Positions 48,556 through 59,288 of a stretch of 64,000 bases of DNA are shown piece by piece; position 1 is the stretch's first letter; every line of letters begins with the position of its first letter. This stretch comes from Ehretia macrophylla (taxonomy: Eukaryota; Streptophyta; Magnoliopsida; Boraginales; Ehretiaceae): contig CM075773.1 in assembly GCA_037974665.1 (NCBI GenBank), positions 31,506,853 to 31,570,852 on the forward strand, in the 5' to 3' direction. The notes beneath the pieces are model-generated. The model did not search any database. It was not told where the DNA came from and saw only the letters and a program-made list of their open reading frames with translations. A program made the position numbers and the translations under genes.

Positions 48556-49998
48556 AGAGCTCCTCTAGTAGCAGCTGTGACATGTATAGTTGAGAAAAAA
48601 GGCTTGGCCCCCAACTTTGCTTGTTGATACATGTTGTTAGTTGGGGACAGCTGAGTAAATTATCATCTAACTTAAATCACTCTGCTTGCTGACTAAATTA
48701 CTAATCGTTTTAGAGTTCAATCATGTAGTTGGATGTTACGGAAAATACATTTAATAATAATGAACTGTTTAAATTATTTAATCATATAATTTATGTGGGT
48801 GGTTAATTACCATTGGAGCTGTAGGCGTAACTAGAGTGTCTTTCTATGGAGCCCTCAGTGATGGTGACAACAAACATCTTTGGCAAGGAAATCATAAAAT
48901 GGAAGAAATCTTTTGTGAAAGTGACGCGGAATGAAAATGTGGTGGTGCTTATAAGAGATGTTGCAATTAATTGCAACTTAGATTGTCAAGTACTTGAGGC
49001 CTTATCATCGACCCACAGGCCACAGGTAAGAGGGACCATGGCTGCAACTTGAGTAGTAGTCAGTAATATATAATTGGTGAGGCAGGTGCAAGCAAGAAAA
49101 TTGTGGTGTGCATAATGAGAAATTGTAGTTGATGATGAAGAAAATAAGTTGATAGTAATTAATTAGTAAGTAATTGGTGCAGGGTAAAAAAAAACTTGAA
49201 CAGTTTAATTTCCTTGTAATGATGCCATTGATCCCGTATTCAAAGTATTAATCAAAGCCAACACTTTTTACACAATCAAAAGTATTAATGAGGACTTCAA
49301 GTAGTCTTAATATGTATTATAGCCCAGGGATACACACATATACTTTGACTCTGCATATATAAGTCAAACCCTGTCATCACTACTAATCCGCGTCAAGTTT
49401 GATTACCCACAGCTGCAAGATTGAAATTAGAATATTTATTAATTAAAGAGTCAAAAGGAACACGTCAATCCCTGAATATTCAACATTCAAAGGAACGTGA
49501 AAAATGAGAACGCGGCGACCAAATAAAACACACACACACACAGTGTCCCAGTCAATCCATATTAATAGCAGCACTAGCCAACCAAGAATGTATGAAAGTA
49601 AGAGTACCAGCTATTTAAGCAATTAACCATCGCCACCACCACCGCCACCATCATCCAATACATACAATTAACAACAGTGGGCCTACGGCAATCCCAACAA
49701 CACGTCTGCAACCGCTCATCTCTCTCTCTCTCAATTCTTATCCTCTTAGCTTTCATTTTTTAACTTCTTCTTCTTCTTCTTCTTTTGTCTCATCCCTCTT
49801 CTCTCTGTTCTCAAATTCTAATAATCTCTCTTTCTCTCTATTATTTGTGAAGCTTAGAGTTATCTTCTTTCTTTGAAACCCTCGACTCATCGCCGTGCTC
49901 AAAGGCTGCACATTTCATCCGATTGATTCGAGGGTTTTGCTTCCTTTCTTTTTATATTAGCTACTTGTTTCTTCTTTCAAGGAGTATAGCATTTTCAA
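48556..49998. other. Intergenic DNA between galactosyltransferase and START genes
   Basis: This covers the 3' flank of the galactosyltransferase gene and the promoter and 5' leader of the START gene. The leader side has pyrimidine-rich TCTCTC and CTTCTT runs (about 49720-49850). The open frame at 48846-49052 is not recognisable. Confidence 0.45.
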
Positions 49999-52815
49999 AT
50001 GGCATTGGCTGCAGCTTTATTAGAGATTTTACAAAGACCCACAATTGGGGATGTCGTGATGTTTATGGCACCCATCTGGATTGCTGTTGTGCTCGGTGTT
50101 CTTGTAGGCTGGGCTTGGAAGCCTAAATGGGCTACTTTAGGTGGTGCTGCTGAAGATGATACTCTTGATTTTCAACCGACCAAACAGTCTTCACATCCTA
50201 CTAAAGGGATCATCTTTCAGCACTTGTCTTGCTTGAATTCTCTCAAACTGCAATTTCCTAGCTGTTTTCCTTGGATTTCTGATCACGGCTTCAACAATAA
50301 TAGTTCAACTGTGTCTTCGTCACCCTCTACTTCCGAGACCAAATTGAGGTCGGTATAAATAGGATTCTTACTTTTTACAAGTCGTTACTTAAATTAGCAA
50401 TTGCTTGTTCAATAAAAAAGTCTTTCTTGATGATGTTTCTATTGCGTTGAGACCAAAATTTGATGTCTTCTTCTGATCGTTGCCTATGTTTGTCCAATGC
50501 AAAGTGATTTTTTTATTGATAAAGTTCAATGCATTTACTAGTAATTGAATTTTATGGGGTCAGATCATCAGAGCTGGAAACAGAAGAAGAATCAGGTATA
50601 GTGACAGAAGATGACCTCAAGCATCTAAGCCGACTTGTTGAGGAGAATGATGGAGGCCCTGCTTGGATTCACATGATGGATCGTTCTACTTCAAGTATGA
50701 GCTACCAAGCTTGGAGGAGAGATCCTGAGGTACCTGTTTACTCCCATTGAGCTTACATTTTGTTTTACCACCTTGCGGCTCATTGCGTTCATTTTTCATG
50801 GCTTCCTTAGACTGGACCTCCTCAGTATCGTAGTAGAACTGTCTTTGAGGATGCCACTCCTGAAATGGTGCGAGATTTCTTCTGGGATGATGAATTTCGG
50901 TTGAAGTGGGATGACATGCTTGTACATGCTGAAACTTTGGAAGAGAGTCCCACAACAGGAACCATGGTGGTTCAGTGGGTACGCAAGGTATGAGGCTCAT
51001 TTTCATGTATCATTTAGTAATTTAAACAGCATGGTGATGTGGTCTTATTGTTTTCCGTGGATTCTTGTGTTGCAGTTTCCGTTCTTTTGCAGCGACCGAG
51101 AATACATCATAGGTCGTCGCATTTGGGAAGCAGGGCGGTCATACTACTGTGTCACAAAGGTAGGAGAGAAAAGTCTGTCCAATTTTTTTTTTCAATTATC
51201 AAGTTAATTTAATTGTGCCTCAATTTGGCCATATGTGATGTCGATCCAACAATTGTTACAGTAACTAGGTTGTTCAGTATCTATGATTAGCTGACGAAAG
51301 TCTCATGACTGTATACATAGTTCACTCAAATCTAAATTTAATGTTCGGTGATATGTGATTTGCGCCTGAAGTTGAACAGCTAAAGTTGTAAATAACCTAA
51401 TGACATTTACTGTGAAAGCGGATTCAGCTGCTCACTGTTGCTCCCTGTCATTTCTTTCAAGATAAGATACTAAATGACTACTCATGCCTATTAAAGATGA
51501 TTTATTAAGGTGGCAGGAGATATTTTCTAAGTTAATAACTTGTTAACTGAGGGTTTATATCAACAAAATTAATGAGGTGGAATGTGTAGGAGTTTAACGA
51601 GGAGGTTGACGAACAAAACACAATAGACATGAATTCTCTATATCACAGCGAGAAACACAGGACAGGAGTATACATGCTAAATCAATTAAATTCTCGTGCA
51701 CTATTTCCTCTTGAAAACATTTTATTGTATTTTGCCCAAAGCGGTATCTTGTGGAGCTAATGTGATATTGGTGGAAGTAATTGACTGATAGTAGATTAGG
51801 ATTCAATTGATGTCAATTTCATTTATTAATAATTTCCGCTACTTTATGTCGTATTAGCTTTACTATTAAGTGATTACGAATTCTAAAGTAACCTTATTGT
51901 TTACCTTTTAGGGTGTTCCTTGCTCCACCGTGCCACGTCGCAACAAACCAAGACGAGTTGATCTGTACTATTCGAGTTGGTGCATCCGTGCAGGTAATCA
52001 GGACTATGTAGTAAATTTATGTTAGTTGCTAGAAGCTTAAATTGTGTCCACAATCATTTGAAAAAGCCATACTCGGCTACAATTGAAGACAGTGGTTAAG
52101 CAACTCAGTAGCTTTGGCACTTGATTTTTAATTTTGTTTAATGAGTTCTTGTTTAGATTCCAAAGTTTTCATTGGCTGTTAAAAGGGAAGTTCTATCTCT
52201 TGTTAGATCTGATTCTTCAAGCAATCATAGACGGCTATATGTCTTCAGAAAAACTTGTGTTTGTTTTTTTTTTCCTTTTATATCTAAGCATTTATGTTTA
52301 TCCCTCTGTTTAGAAGATAAGTCTTTTTGTCTTGCAAACAATAAATTGCTAACGCGTTTCTTTTTCTTGCATGAACAGTTGAATCGAAGAGAGATGGCCA
52401 GCTGACTGCATGTGAGGTGTTGCTTTTTCATCACGAAGATATGGGTATACCTTGGGAAATCGCAAAGCTTGGTGTGAGACAAGGTATGTGGGGAGCAGTA
52501 AGAAAGGTCGACCCTGGTTTGCGTGCATACGAGAAGCACAGAGCATGTGGAGCCCCAGTTTCACGTTGTGCTTCTATGGCTCAGATCAACACCAAGGTCA
52601 AAGCAGACTACCTTGGATCCTTGGAAAGCCCAGGCAATACTCTATACATTGAAACTTCAGATTCAGTGGAGAAGCCACATGGAAGGCACATACCGAAGTT
52701 GTTAGTTGTTGGTGGGGCAATTGTCCTTGCTTGTAGTCTTGATCGGGGCCTCTTGACAAAGGCAGTTATATTTGGAGTTGCCAGAAGATTTGCAAATATT
52801 GGTAGAAGGCTATGA
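49999..52815 (+). CDS. Membrane-anchored START-domain lipid-binding protein (CP5-like)
   Basis: Six exons: 49999-50348, 50564-50729, 50811-50987, 51076-51159, 51912-51993 and 52379-52815, in phase, 431 residues. The N-terminus carries a membrane segment (VVMFMAPIWIAVVLGVLVGWAW, about residues 19-40), then a Ser-rich linker. The START/Bet v1-like domain spans about residues 125-330, with YRSRTVFEDATPEMVRDFFW, FRLKWDDML, MVVQWVRKFPFFCSDREYI, VDLYYSSWCIRA and CEVLLFHHEDMGIPWEIAK. A second hydrophobic stretch near the C-terminus (LLVVGGAIVLACSL) precedes a basic tail. START domains bind a single hydrophobic lipid in a closed cavity. Arabidopsis relatives annotated as CP5 or polyketide cyclase/lipid-transport proteins share this layout. 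The ligand and membrane are unknown. Confidence 0.92.
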
Positions 52816-53100
52816 TGAAGCACATCTGCCAATGAGGCCTGGCTTCTTCAGCAAGTGGTTATTTTGTTTGAGCCGCAAAGCAAAAGGTCAGACAAAGCTA
52901 ACATAGAGTGGTCTTTTTCCAAAAGCTGAAATGTCAATGCAAAAATATACAGTGCTGCAAATTATACAGCTTATTCTTTGCTATTATATATATATATATA
53001 TATATATATTTTTTGTTCCTGAACAGTAGTGGAATTCCAAAAAGCAGGAAAAGAAACTATTTTGGTTTCATGAATCCTTGTGTTTTGGTTGATAGTATAA
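52816..53100. other. 3' flank of START gene with AT microsatellite
   Basis: This likely contains the 3' untranslated region. An (AT)n run lies at about 52984-53009. Confidence 0.5.
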
Positions 53101-53513
53101 GGCTCCGTTTGTTTGTCATAAAATAACTTGTTTGTGTAAAATATTTTCTTAGAAAATAAAATATTTTATAAGGTTACATTTGTTTATCGGAAAATAATTT
53201 ATTGGGAGAAAATATTTTTTCGAAAAATAAATTATTAAAAAATATTTTTTGTTGTTTGGATGTATCGTGAATTCTGTAAAATGTTTTTTTCTCCCAAAGT
53301 CCCGTAAAATATTTTATAAAATTTTGTATTAGCCGTAATTGTTGACCGTAAAATATTTTACGGTGTTATCAAATACTGTAAAATTTAGAAAAAGAAGTCG
53401 CAATTTTTGACCGGAAAATATTTTACAATTGATCAATTTTTCAGTGTTATCAAACACAATAAAATTTAAAAAATATTTTTTAGAAAAATATTTTACGGCA
53501 AACAAACAGGGCC
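53101..53513. mobile_element. Tourist-like foldback MITE, family A copy 2
   Basis: The left end GGCTCCGTTTGTTTGTC pairs with GGCCCTGTTTGTTTGCCG from the right end reverse-complemented. It is flanked by TAA at 53098-53100 and 53514-53516. The interior is made of TAAAATATTTTACGG-like units in both orientations, as in the copy at 14478-14907. Confidence 0.72.
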
Positions 53514-53516
53514 TAA

Positions 53517-54110
53517 GTAATACATAAAGCGGTAGAGACTTTATGAGCAAGTCTTGTTAAAGGCGTTCGTAATTAAGTTTTGGTGGTTTCCACTTTTGTT
53601 TTCCGGAAGCCGCTTTCTTAACGAGATTAAAAAAAAGAAAAAAGAATGGGTGGTGTTATGGAGGAGGAGGAGAGGGTTGGACTTTCCTAGCTCGTTCTTT
53701 CTTTCTTTGTTTCTTTCTGGTTTTGAAAGTCGCCTTTTCCGACCGTCAAACGGTCATACACGGTTTGTTTTTGACGGTCACCGTGTATGACTGTTTGTTT
53801 CTTAATGGTGGTCACCGAAAACCACCTTAATTCAGTCAAATTTTGAATTCGTAATCTGCGGCCATTATATATATCTATGCACTAATTAGATGAGGGAGTA
53901 TAGGATTAGGACCCAATCCAACAACATTAATTTGAACTTTGGACGCGGCAATAGTAAAATTAATTCAAAGTTCCCTTGCAAATAAGGAAGAGTTTCATAT
54001 CTCTTTAACAATTGGACGGTTGTGGCTGGTTGTTTGGAATTTTTGTTTCTTGATTACGTCGAACGTCGTCGGTAGAGGTTGTGGTTAATATTTTGAGTGG
54101 TGAGACAAAA
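53517..54110. other. Intergenic DNA
   Basis: I see no gene. There is a short inverted pair around 53754-53795, with CGGTCATACACGG and CCGTGTATGACTG, of unknown meaning. Confidence 0.4.
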
Positions 54111-55078
54111 GGCCTATTTGAAAGTGTTTTGGTTTTTTGTTTTGTAGAACGAATAATTTTTAAAAACTATTTTTAAGAACAAAAATATAAAAAATCCTTT
54201 TGACTAGAATTGTTTTCAAAATAAAAGAATAAAAAATTCGTTTGACAAAACTGTTCTAAAAAATAATTTTAAAAACAAAAAATAGAAAATCTATTTGAAT
54301 GTTAAGAATGAAAACACATTTTTTTTATACTCAAACTACCACCACCACTCTCACTCTCACCATTTTATTCCTTTCAACAATAGCATTTACCACCCCCAGC
54401 AGCATCCGCCATCACTATCACTATTTTTCACATCATCCCCCCACCACTTACCACCATCACCACTCAACAGCACTCCCATCGGTCATCTCACCACCACTTA
54501 CCACCTAATTGTGCTACTGATTCGATTCGTGCAAAGTAGGATATGTGAAATGGGTATTATGCTTTTTGATCTCGTCATCTCGACAGCCAGGAAACTAATT
54601 CCCATCACCAATATCAGAATGCTTATTGTAATATCTCCTCAACCTCTTCGTTAAATCGTACAAATAGCTACCATCTATCATCATTTTCATATTTAGCCCT
54701 ATTGGGTTTCGCTCATATGTTGGTGTGATAACTTTATCTGATTTTGTGAACTAATGATTTTCATTTTCACCTTCTGGAAATGCATTAAAGTAGACACAGA
54801 TCTGATCTTGGCTTGGGAACGAAAAGAAAGAAATGGAGATGATAAGTTAAAGTTGGTTTATTTACCCTAATGTCATTAATGAAAATAGTTTTCATACTCT
54901 TATTCTCTGTGTTTTCGTCTGTTTTGAGAACAAAGTTTTAAAAACATACAAAAACAACTTTTAAGTGTTCTCACTTTTTAGTTTTTGAAAACAAATTTTT
55001 GAAAACAACCATACCAAACAATTTTTTTTATTTTTAAAAATTAAAAAACTGTTTTTAAAAAGCATTTCAAACAGGCCC
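54111..55078. mobile_element. Tourist-like foldback element, family B copy 2
   Basis: The left end GGCCTATTTGAAAGTG pairs with GGGCCTGTTTGAAATGC from the right end reverse-complemented. Subterminal GTTTTTTGTTTTGTAGAA and TTTGAAAACAA motifs match the copy at 14911-16440. The flanking triplets (AAA and CAA) do not match cleanly, so the exact ends are uncertain. The interior includes a CACCACCA-rich stretch (about 54340-54510) with no credible gene. Confidence 0.6.
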
Positions 55079-55651
55079 AAACAATCCCGATTCAAAACAT
55101 TGTTCTCGATTCAAAAATAAAAAATAAATATAATAGATTCTTTATTGTTCATTTTTAACATTGTGAAAAGAAAAAAAGATTAGTCGTATTTTTGGCATGA
55201 GGAAATATTTAATTAATGGTATGAGTGAAATTGTGGGAGTAAGGAAAAGGAAAAGAAAGAGAGAGAGAGAAAGCACCCCCCCCCAATTAAAAAAACTGCA
55301 CCTGACACGAGAGGCGGACCTAACAAGAAAAACTAAATTGAGTTGAGTTAATTGTGGGAGTTAAAAAGCAAGTAGGCAGTAGGGCAGTGTAAATTTCCAA
55401 TATAAAAAAGAGCTGTAAAAATGTGGACCCTAACATCATTATTATTGTTAGGAGTATAAAATAAACAAAGGGAAAAAATAAGGAATTAGAGGGAGAGAAA
55501 GAAAGAGTGGGAGCGAAAAGAAACAGAGGGCGAGATCCGGCGAACACTCGTCGGGTTTCGACTACCCAGTTTTTAATCACAAAAAAAAAAATTATATAAA
55601 AATTGAAGAGATCTACACTATTACTATTTGTAGTCAAATTTGTATTTAAAA
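55079..55651. other. Upstream region of small unknown gene
   Basis: AT-rich and purine-rich DNA with GAGAGA and (C)n tracts. It likely contains the promoter and leader of the gene starting at 55652. Confidence 0.4.
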
Positions 55652-55964
55652 ATGAAGGGCTCTTGCACTCTTGTTGCTTCCGTGCTCGCCGCTTCTACCG
55701 TCGCTCTTTCCTCCTCCTCCTCCTCCTCCTCTCCCAATGAGGTACGCTACATTCTATTCTTGCTGGATTCTGTAACCCTTCATTTTTTTTTTTAGCAAAT
55801 GATAATCCCTACAAGTTTCAATTGATTGTTTCGATATAAAAAAATTGCAACTTTGCGTGCTTTTATCAATTTATTTGTTTCTCTTTCTTTATTTTGCCAT
55901 ATTATGTTATGTTTCATGATTTTGCTTGTTTACTCATTAGAAAGAAACAAACAACAACAACAAC

Positions 55965-56017
<53 letters not shown>

Positions 56018-56305
56018 CAACATTTATAAAGAAGTATATCTTCTTCACCTCTGGCTCAGCTGGTTTTGACAGTTGATTTCTGTGCATAGATTTCTTTTGT
56101 ATTATTCAGTGATAGGGATTAAAAAATAAATATATGAAATTTATAATATTTACAATGGTTTGACATATTCCTCCTGTTGGTGTATTATTTAATGAAGGGC
56201 GGATCAAGAATCACAGGTAAGATGATGTCGTCAGAGAAGGAGAAATTTGCACCCAGGTTCGACGGCTTGAGGTTCATTGAAACCCTGGTTACAGCTCATA
56301 GGTGA
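55652..56305 (+). CDS. Small plant protein of unknown function
   Basis: Two exons, 55652-55741 and 56198-56305, join in phase to 65 residues. The donor is AATGAG/GTACGC and the acceptor TTTAATGAAG/GGC. The N-terminus (MKGSCTLVASVLAASTVALS) is hydrophobic and could be a signal or organelle-targeting segment. A run of Ser encoded by a TCC repeat follows, then a charged linker and the C-terminal block KFAPRFDGLRFIETLVTAHR. I recall that C-terminal block from short uncharacterised plant proteins; this is memory, not a search. Function is unknown. The second exon could alternatively be read slightly differently at its start, because several AG sites are close. Confidence 0.6.
55966..56013. repeat. 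AAT microsatellite in intron of small unknown gene
   Basis: About sixteen AAT units, preceded by a short AAC run (about 55950-55965). The repeat lies inside the intron between the two coding exons. Confidence 0.9.
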
Positions 56306-58365
56306 CATTCAGCCGCCGCCTGCTTTTCTTGTGCCTTATTCACCAATACTTCCTATTATGTTAAACAAAAATGTCTCATTTTTTAAGCCATGAATTCTGT
56401 GTTATTCAATGAATCCGTTTTCGACTTTTTTTTTTTAAAAAAAAAAAAAAATTATTTTCTGAGGTGCGACAGCTTCATAACACTAATTTCTTATGTCATT
56501 TAACAGTCTTCTGTTAGTAGTTTTCTTTAAAGAAGGAAATTTGTTATTATTATCCATTTATTCGTGGAGAGGAGGGAATGGGAATGGGAATGGGAATGGG
56601 AATGGTGTTTGATGTTTTTCAAGGCAATTCTCGTCGACTTATTAAATTAAGGGAGACTTGAATCTAATACTGTGGGTGAACACATTACTTGTTATTAAAA
56701 ATTAATAAACTTAAATTAATTATAAATTGAACTCATATATTTAATAAAATTAAGGTGGGACGAGATATTATAATACGTGTTGCCATAAACGGTACCTTAT
56801 GCAATTGCCTTAACCATTTGTGCTGGCGCAGTTTGCAAATTTGGGAACAATTACAAAATAAATACAACCACCGGCTCCAACTCTCCACCCTCATTTTTTA
56901 TTAATCAAATTTGCCTTGATTTGCGGCTAATTTTTGTTTTGTTGACAAAATCAGAATCTAAGGATTAGTTTTCCTTTTTTTTTCTTTTTTTTTTTTCGTT
57001 TTCAAAGAAACTTATATTATACAAAAAATAAGAAACATGCACAAGTTTAACCAACCCGACAACTGGGTAGATAAAACATTCAAAAGCTGCTACAACTGTG
57101 GTGAGATGTTCGATACCCGGCCAAACCGCGCAACAAAATTTGGGACACGGTTTCCATTTTCGAATCAATCTAAGCTGAGGAAGCAGTCCAATTCAATCAC
57201 AACAGCATGGAGAAGTTCCTCTGCATCATCCACGTCAATCACAACTTTGTGAGAATTGTTAAGTCCTTAGCGAAATAGCAAGGCCAATGCTTTTGATTGG
57301 TTTGCACTCTCAACTACAATTGCTATGTCATGGACTCGAACTCTAGACTCGTAGGAGAGATTAGTATATAGGGCGTGTATAAGGGGGTTGTAATATTGAT
57401 TGACCGACAATTTTAATGATTGAAGAATATAGGTGGATGGACCGTACTCAAATCATGAGTAGCAAACTTGCAAATGGTTCCATCTGGGGATCAAAAAAAG
57501 TGGTCCATATATACATATACATTGAGGCAGGCAGGTTTGAGACTTGAAACTCTGGATCCAAAAGCAGCACCGTAGTTAACGCAATTGAGATTTTTCCTAA
57601 ACCACATCGGAAACTGACAAACTAAGAGAGTGGAGAAAAGGATTGATGATGCATTCAATCTCTAAGGACAAGCACAAAAAAAGGGTGGACCACAAGTGAG
57701 AGGCCATTTTTTGAACAATTCGTGACCAGAGCTGCATCGCTTGGCTTTCCGATGTTTCTTGTGTCAATAAAAATGAGAGGCCTGGAAAAACTCAGGTGGA
57801 TTTATTCTATTTATTTATTGGTAAACTAGTTGGCTACATACACTTATCTCTAGCATGCCGCTGGAAATATCTGACTCTCAATAATAGCTAATGCACTACT
57901 CTACCAAAGATTAAGATTATAGTAGTAGACATATTTATTTATTTATTTTTTTAAAAAAAAATTATTTATTTTTATTCCCGGCCCTTAATGTAAATCATAA
58001 ATATATATTAGAAAGAAGCAAGTGGCAAGTCAAAAATTGTGGATGTAGAAAATCTAACTCTCAATACCATCAATTAAAAGGTCACACAGAAACGTAGAGT
58101 CCATACCATAAAATCTCGGAGACACGCTTGAAAGATGATAATACATGAGAGGGTAAGGCTTTTGTCAGCAACCTTTTGGCGTTATGTCATGAGCAGGCCC
58201 ACCAAAAGGCCCAAGTAGAACTTCCACCGCGAAAGGAGGAGCAAAACCAAAAAAGAAAAATCTTGGAGGAACGAATGGCTTCAAATTTGTTAAGAGCATA
58301 TTCTCAATGATACGGCCTAACACAATTGGCATGTAAAAAAGGGGACCCACAATTTACAGAAGGCG
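56306..58365. other. Intergenic DNA upstream of starch synthase gene
   Basis: No gene was recognised. A GGGAAT minisatellite lies at about 56575-56606. Open frames near 57037-57252 are not recognisable proteins. Confidence 0.45.
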
Positions 58366-58371
58366 CACGTG
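58366..58371. promoter_or_regulatory. G-box CACGTG upstream of starch synthase gene
   Basis: A perfect CACGTG lies about 190 bases before the end of the untranslated first exon. Such boxes bind bZIP and bHLH factors; its use here is inferred. Confidence 0.4.
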
Positions 58372-58417
58372 ATGCAATGCCCGCTGAAGGAGAGATATGC
58401 AACCACTCTGCTGACGC

Positions 58418-58423
58418 CACGTG
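58418..58423. promoter_or_regulatory. Second G-box (ABRE-like GCCACGTGTG) upstream of starch synthase gene
   Basis: CACGTG lies within GCCACGTGTG, 52 bases downstream of the first G-box. The extended context fits an ABA-response element core. Function is inferred from position only. Confidence 0.42.
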
Positions 58424-58469
58424 TGATGGCCAAGCATATCTGGCACACACTACAAATGCCCCATCCGCC

Positions 58470-58557
58470 CAGCAAACAGCAAACAGCAAACAGCAAACTC
58501 AATAGTGAGCACCTTAAAGCTTAACTCAGCCTCGAACAAAGAGTTTGCTGTCTGCTG
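58470..58557 (+). promoter_or_regulatory. Probable untranslated first exon of starch synthase gene
   Basis: The donor CTGCTG/GTAAGT at 58557/58558 pairs with the acceptor TTGATGCAG at 59271-59273, leaving a 716-base leader intron ahead of the ATG at 59289. The start of this exon is not fixed. A CAGCAAA tandem run lies at about 58468-58497. A leader intron is a known feature of plant GBSSI (waxy) genes. Confidence 0.6.
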
Positions 58558-59288
58558 GTAAGTTTTTTTTTATTTTGAAAATTTAATTTTATGGTTTTAG
58601 TTTTTCTTTGTAACTGATTTTTGAGAGATTTCCTCATTCATGATCGCCTCCTTGTTTTTCTCATAAAAGTTTCTTCTTTGCTCATCATTAACTGCTTTTG
58701 CTTTTTCCCATTTTTCCTTTTCTTTTTTTCCATCTTAATTGGTAAATTAAATTACTCTTCTTCTCGTAGCACCAATAAAGTTTGTGTTTTTGTTCAATTT
58801 TTGGTGTCGAGAAATATACAAGTAACTGCATGTGTTAGATCATTTTTTCAAGTTGGTAAGTTTTGACACTTTTTGTTTCTTCATCATCTCGTCTCTTCAA
58901 AGATGAGACCTTTTTTTGTCACATGTTATGTTTTATCAAAAATTGCTCTTTTTATGGTAAAGATGATTGATTACCCAAAAGAAAAACTAGTAAAGCATAG
59001 CATCTTTCTTATGGTTTCTACATTTATGTTTGTAAATAAGCATCTTTATAGGTCTCTCTTCAATTCTCCTTGTGGTTGTCATAACAAAGCTACTTTAACT
59101 CAATCTCCTCTGATTTTGTGTGTATTCTGCAAATTATTCTAAGAAAAAGAAACAAAAATACTTGAAAATAAAGGATGGTCGTAAATGAGTTGAGTTAAAA
59201 GAGTCTTGTTTCTGTATCTCTGATATCTCATGCCAATGGAATTTATCTTATTGGTTGTTTTTCCTTGATGCAGAGTCTGGTATCACCT

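Noticed and set aside
54299..54508. Thr/His-rich open frame
   Set aside because: It derives from a CACCACCA stretch within a Tourist-like element.
57037..57252. Short Cys-containing open frame (SCYNCGEMF)
   Set aside because: Two Cys pairs alone do not make a zinc finger, and there are no splice sites, homology or conserved context.
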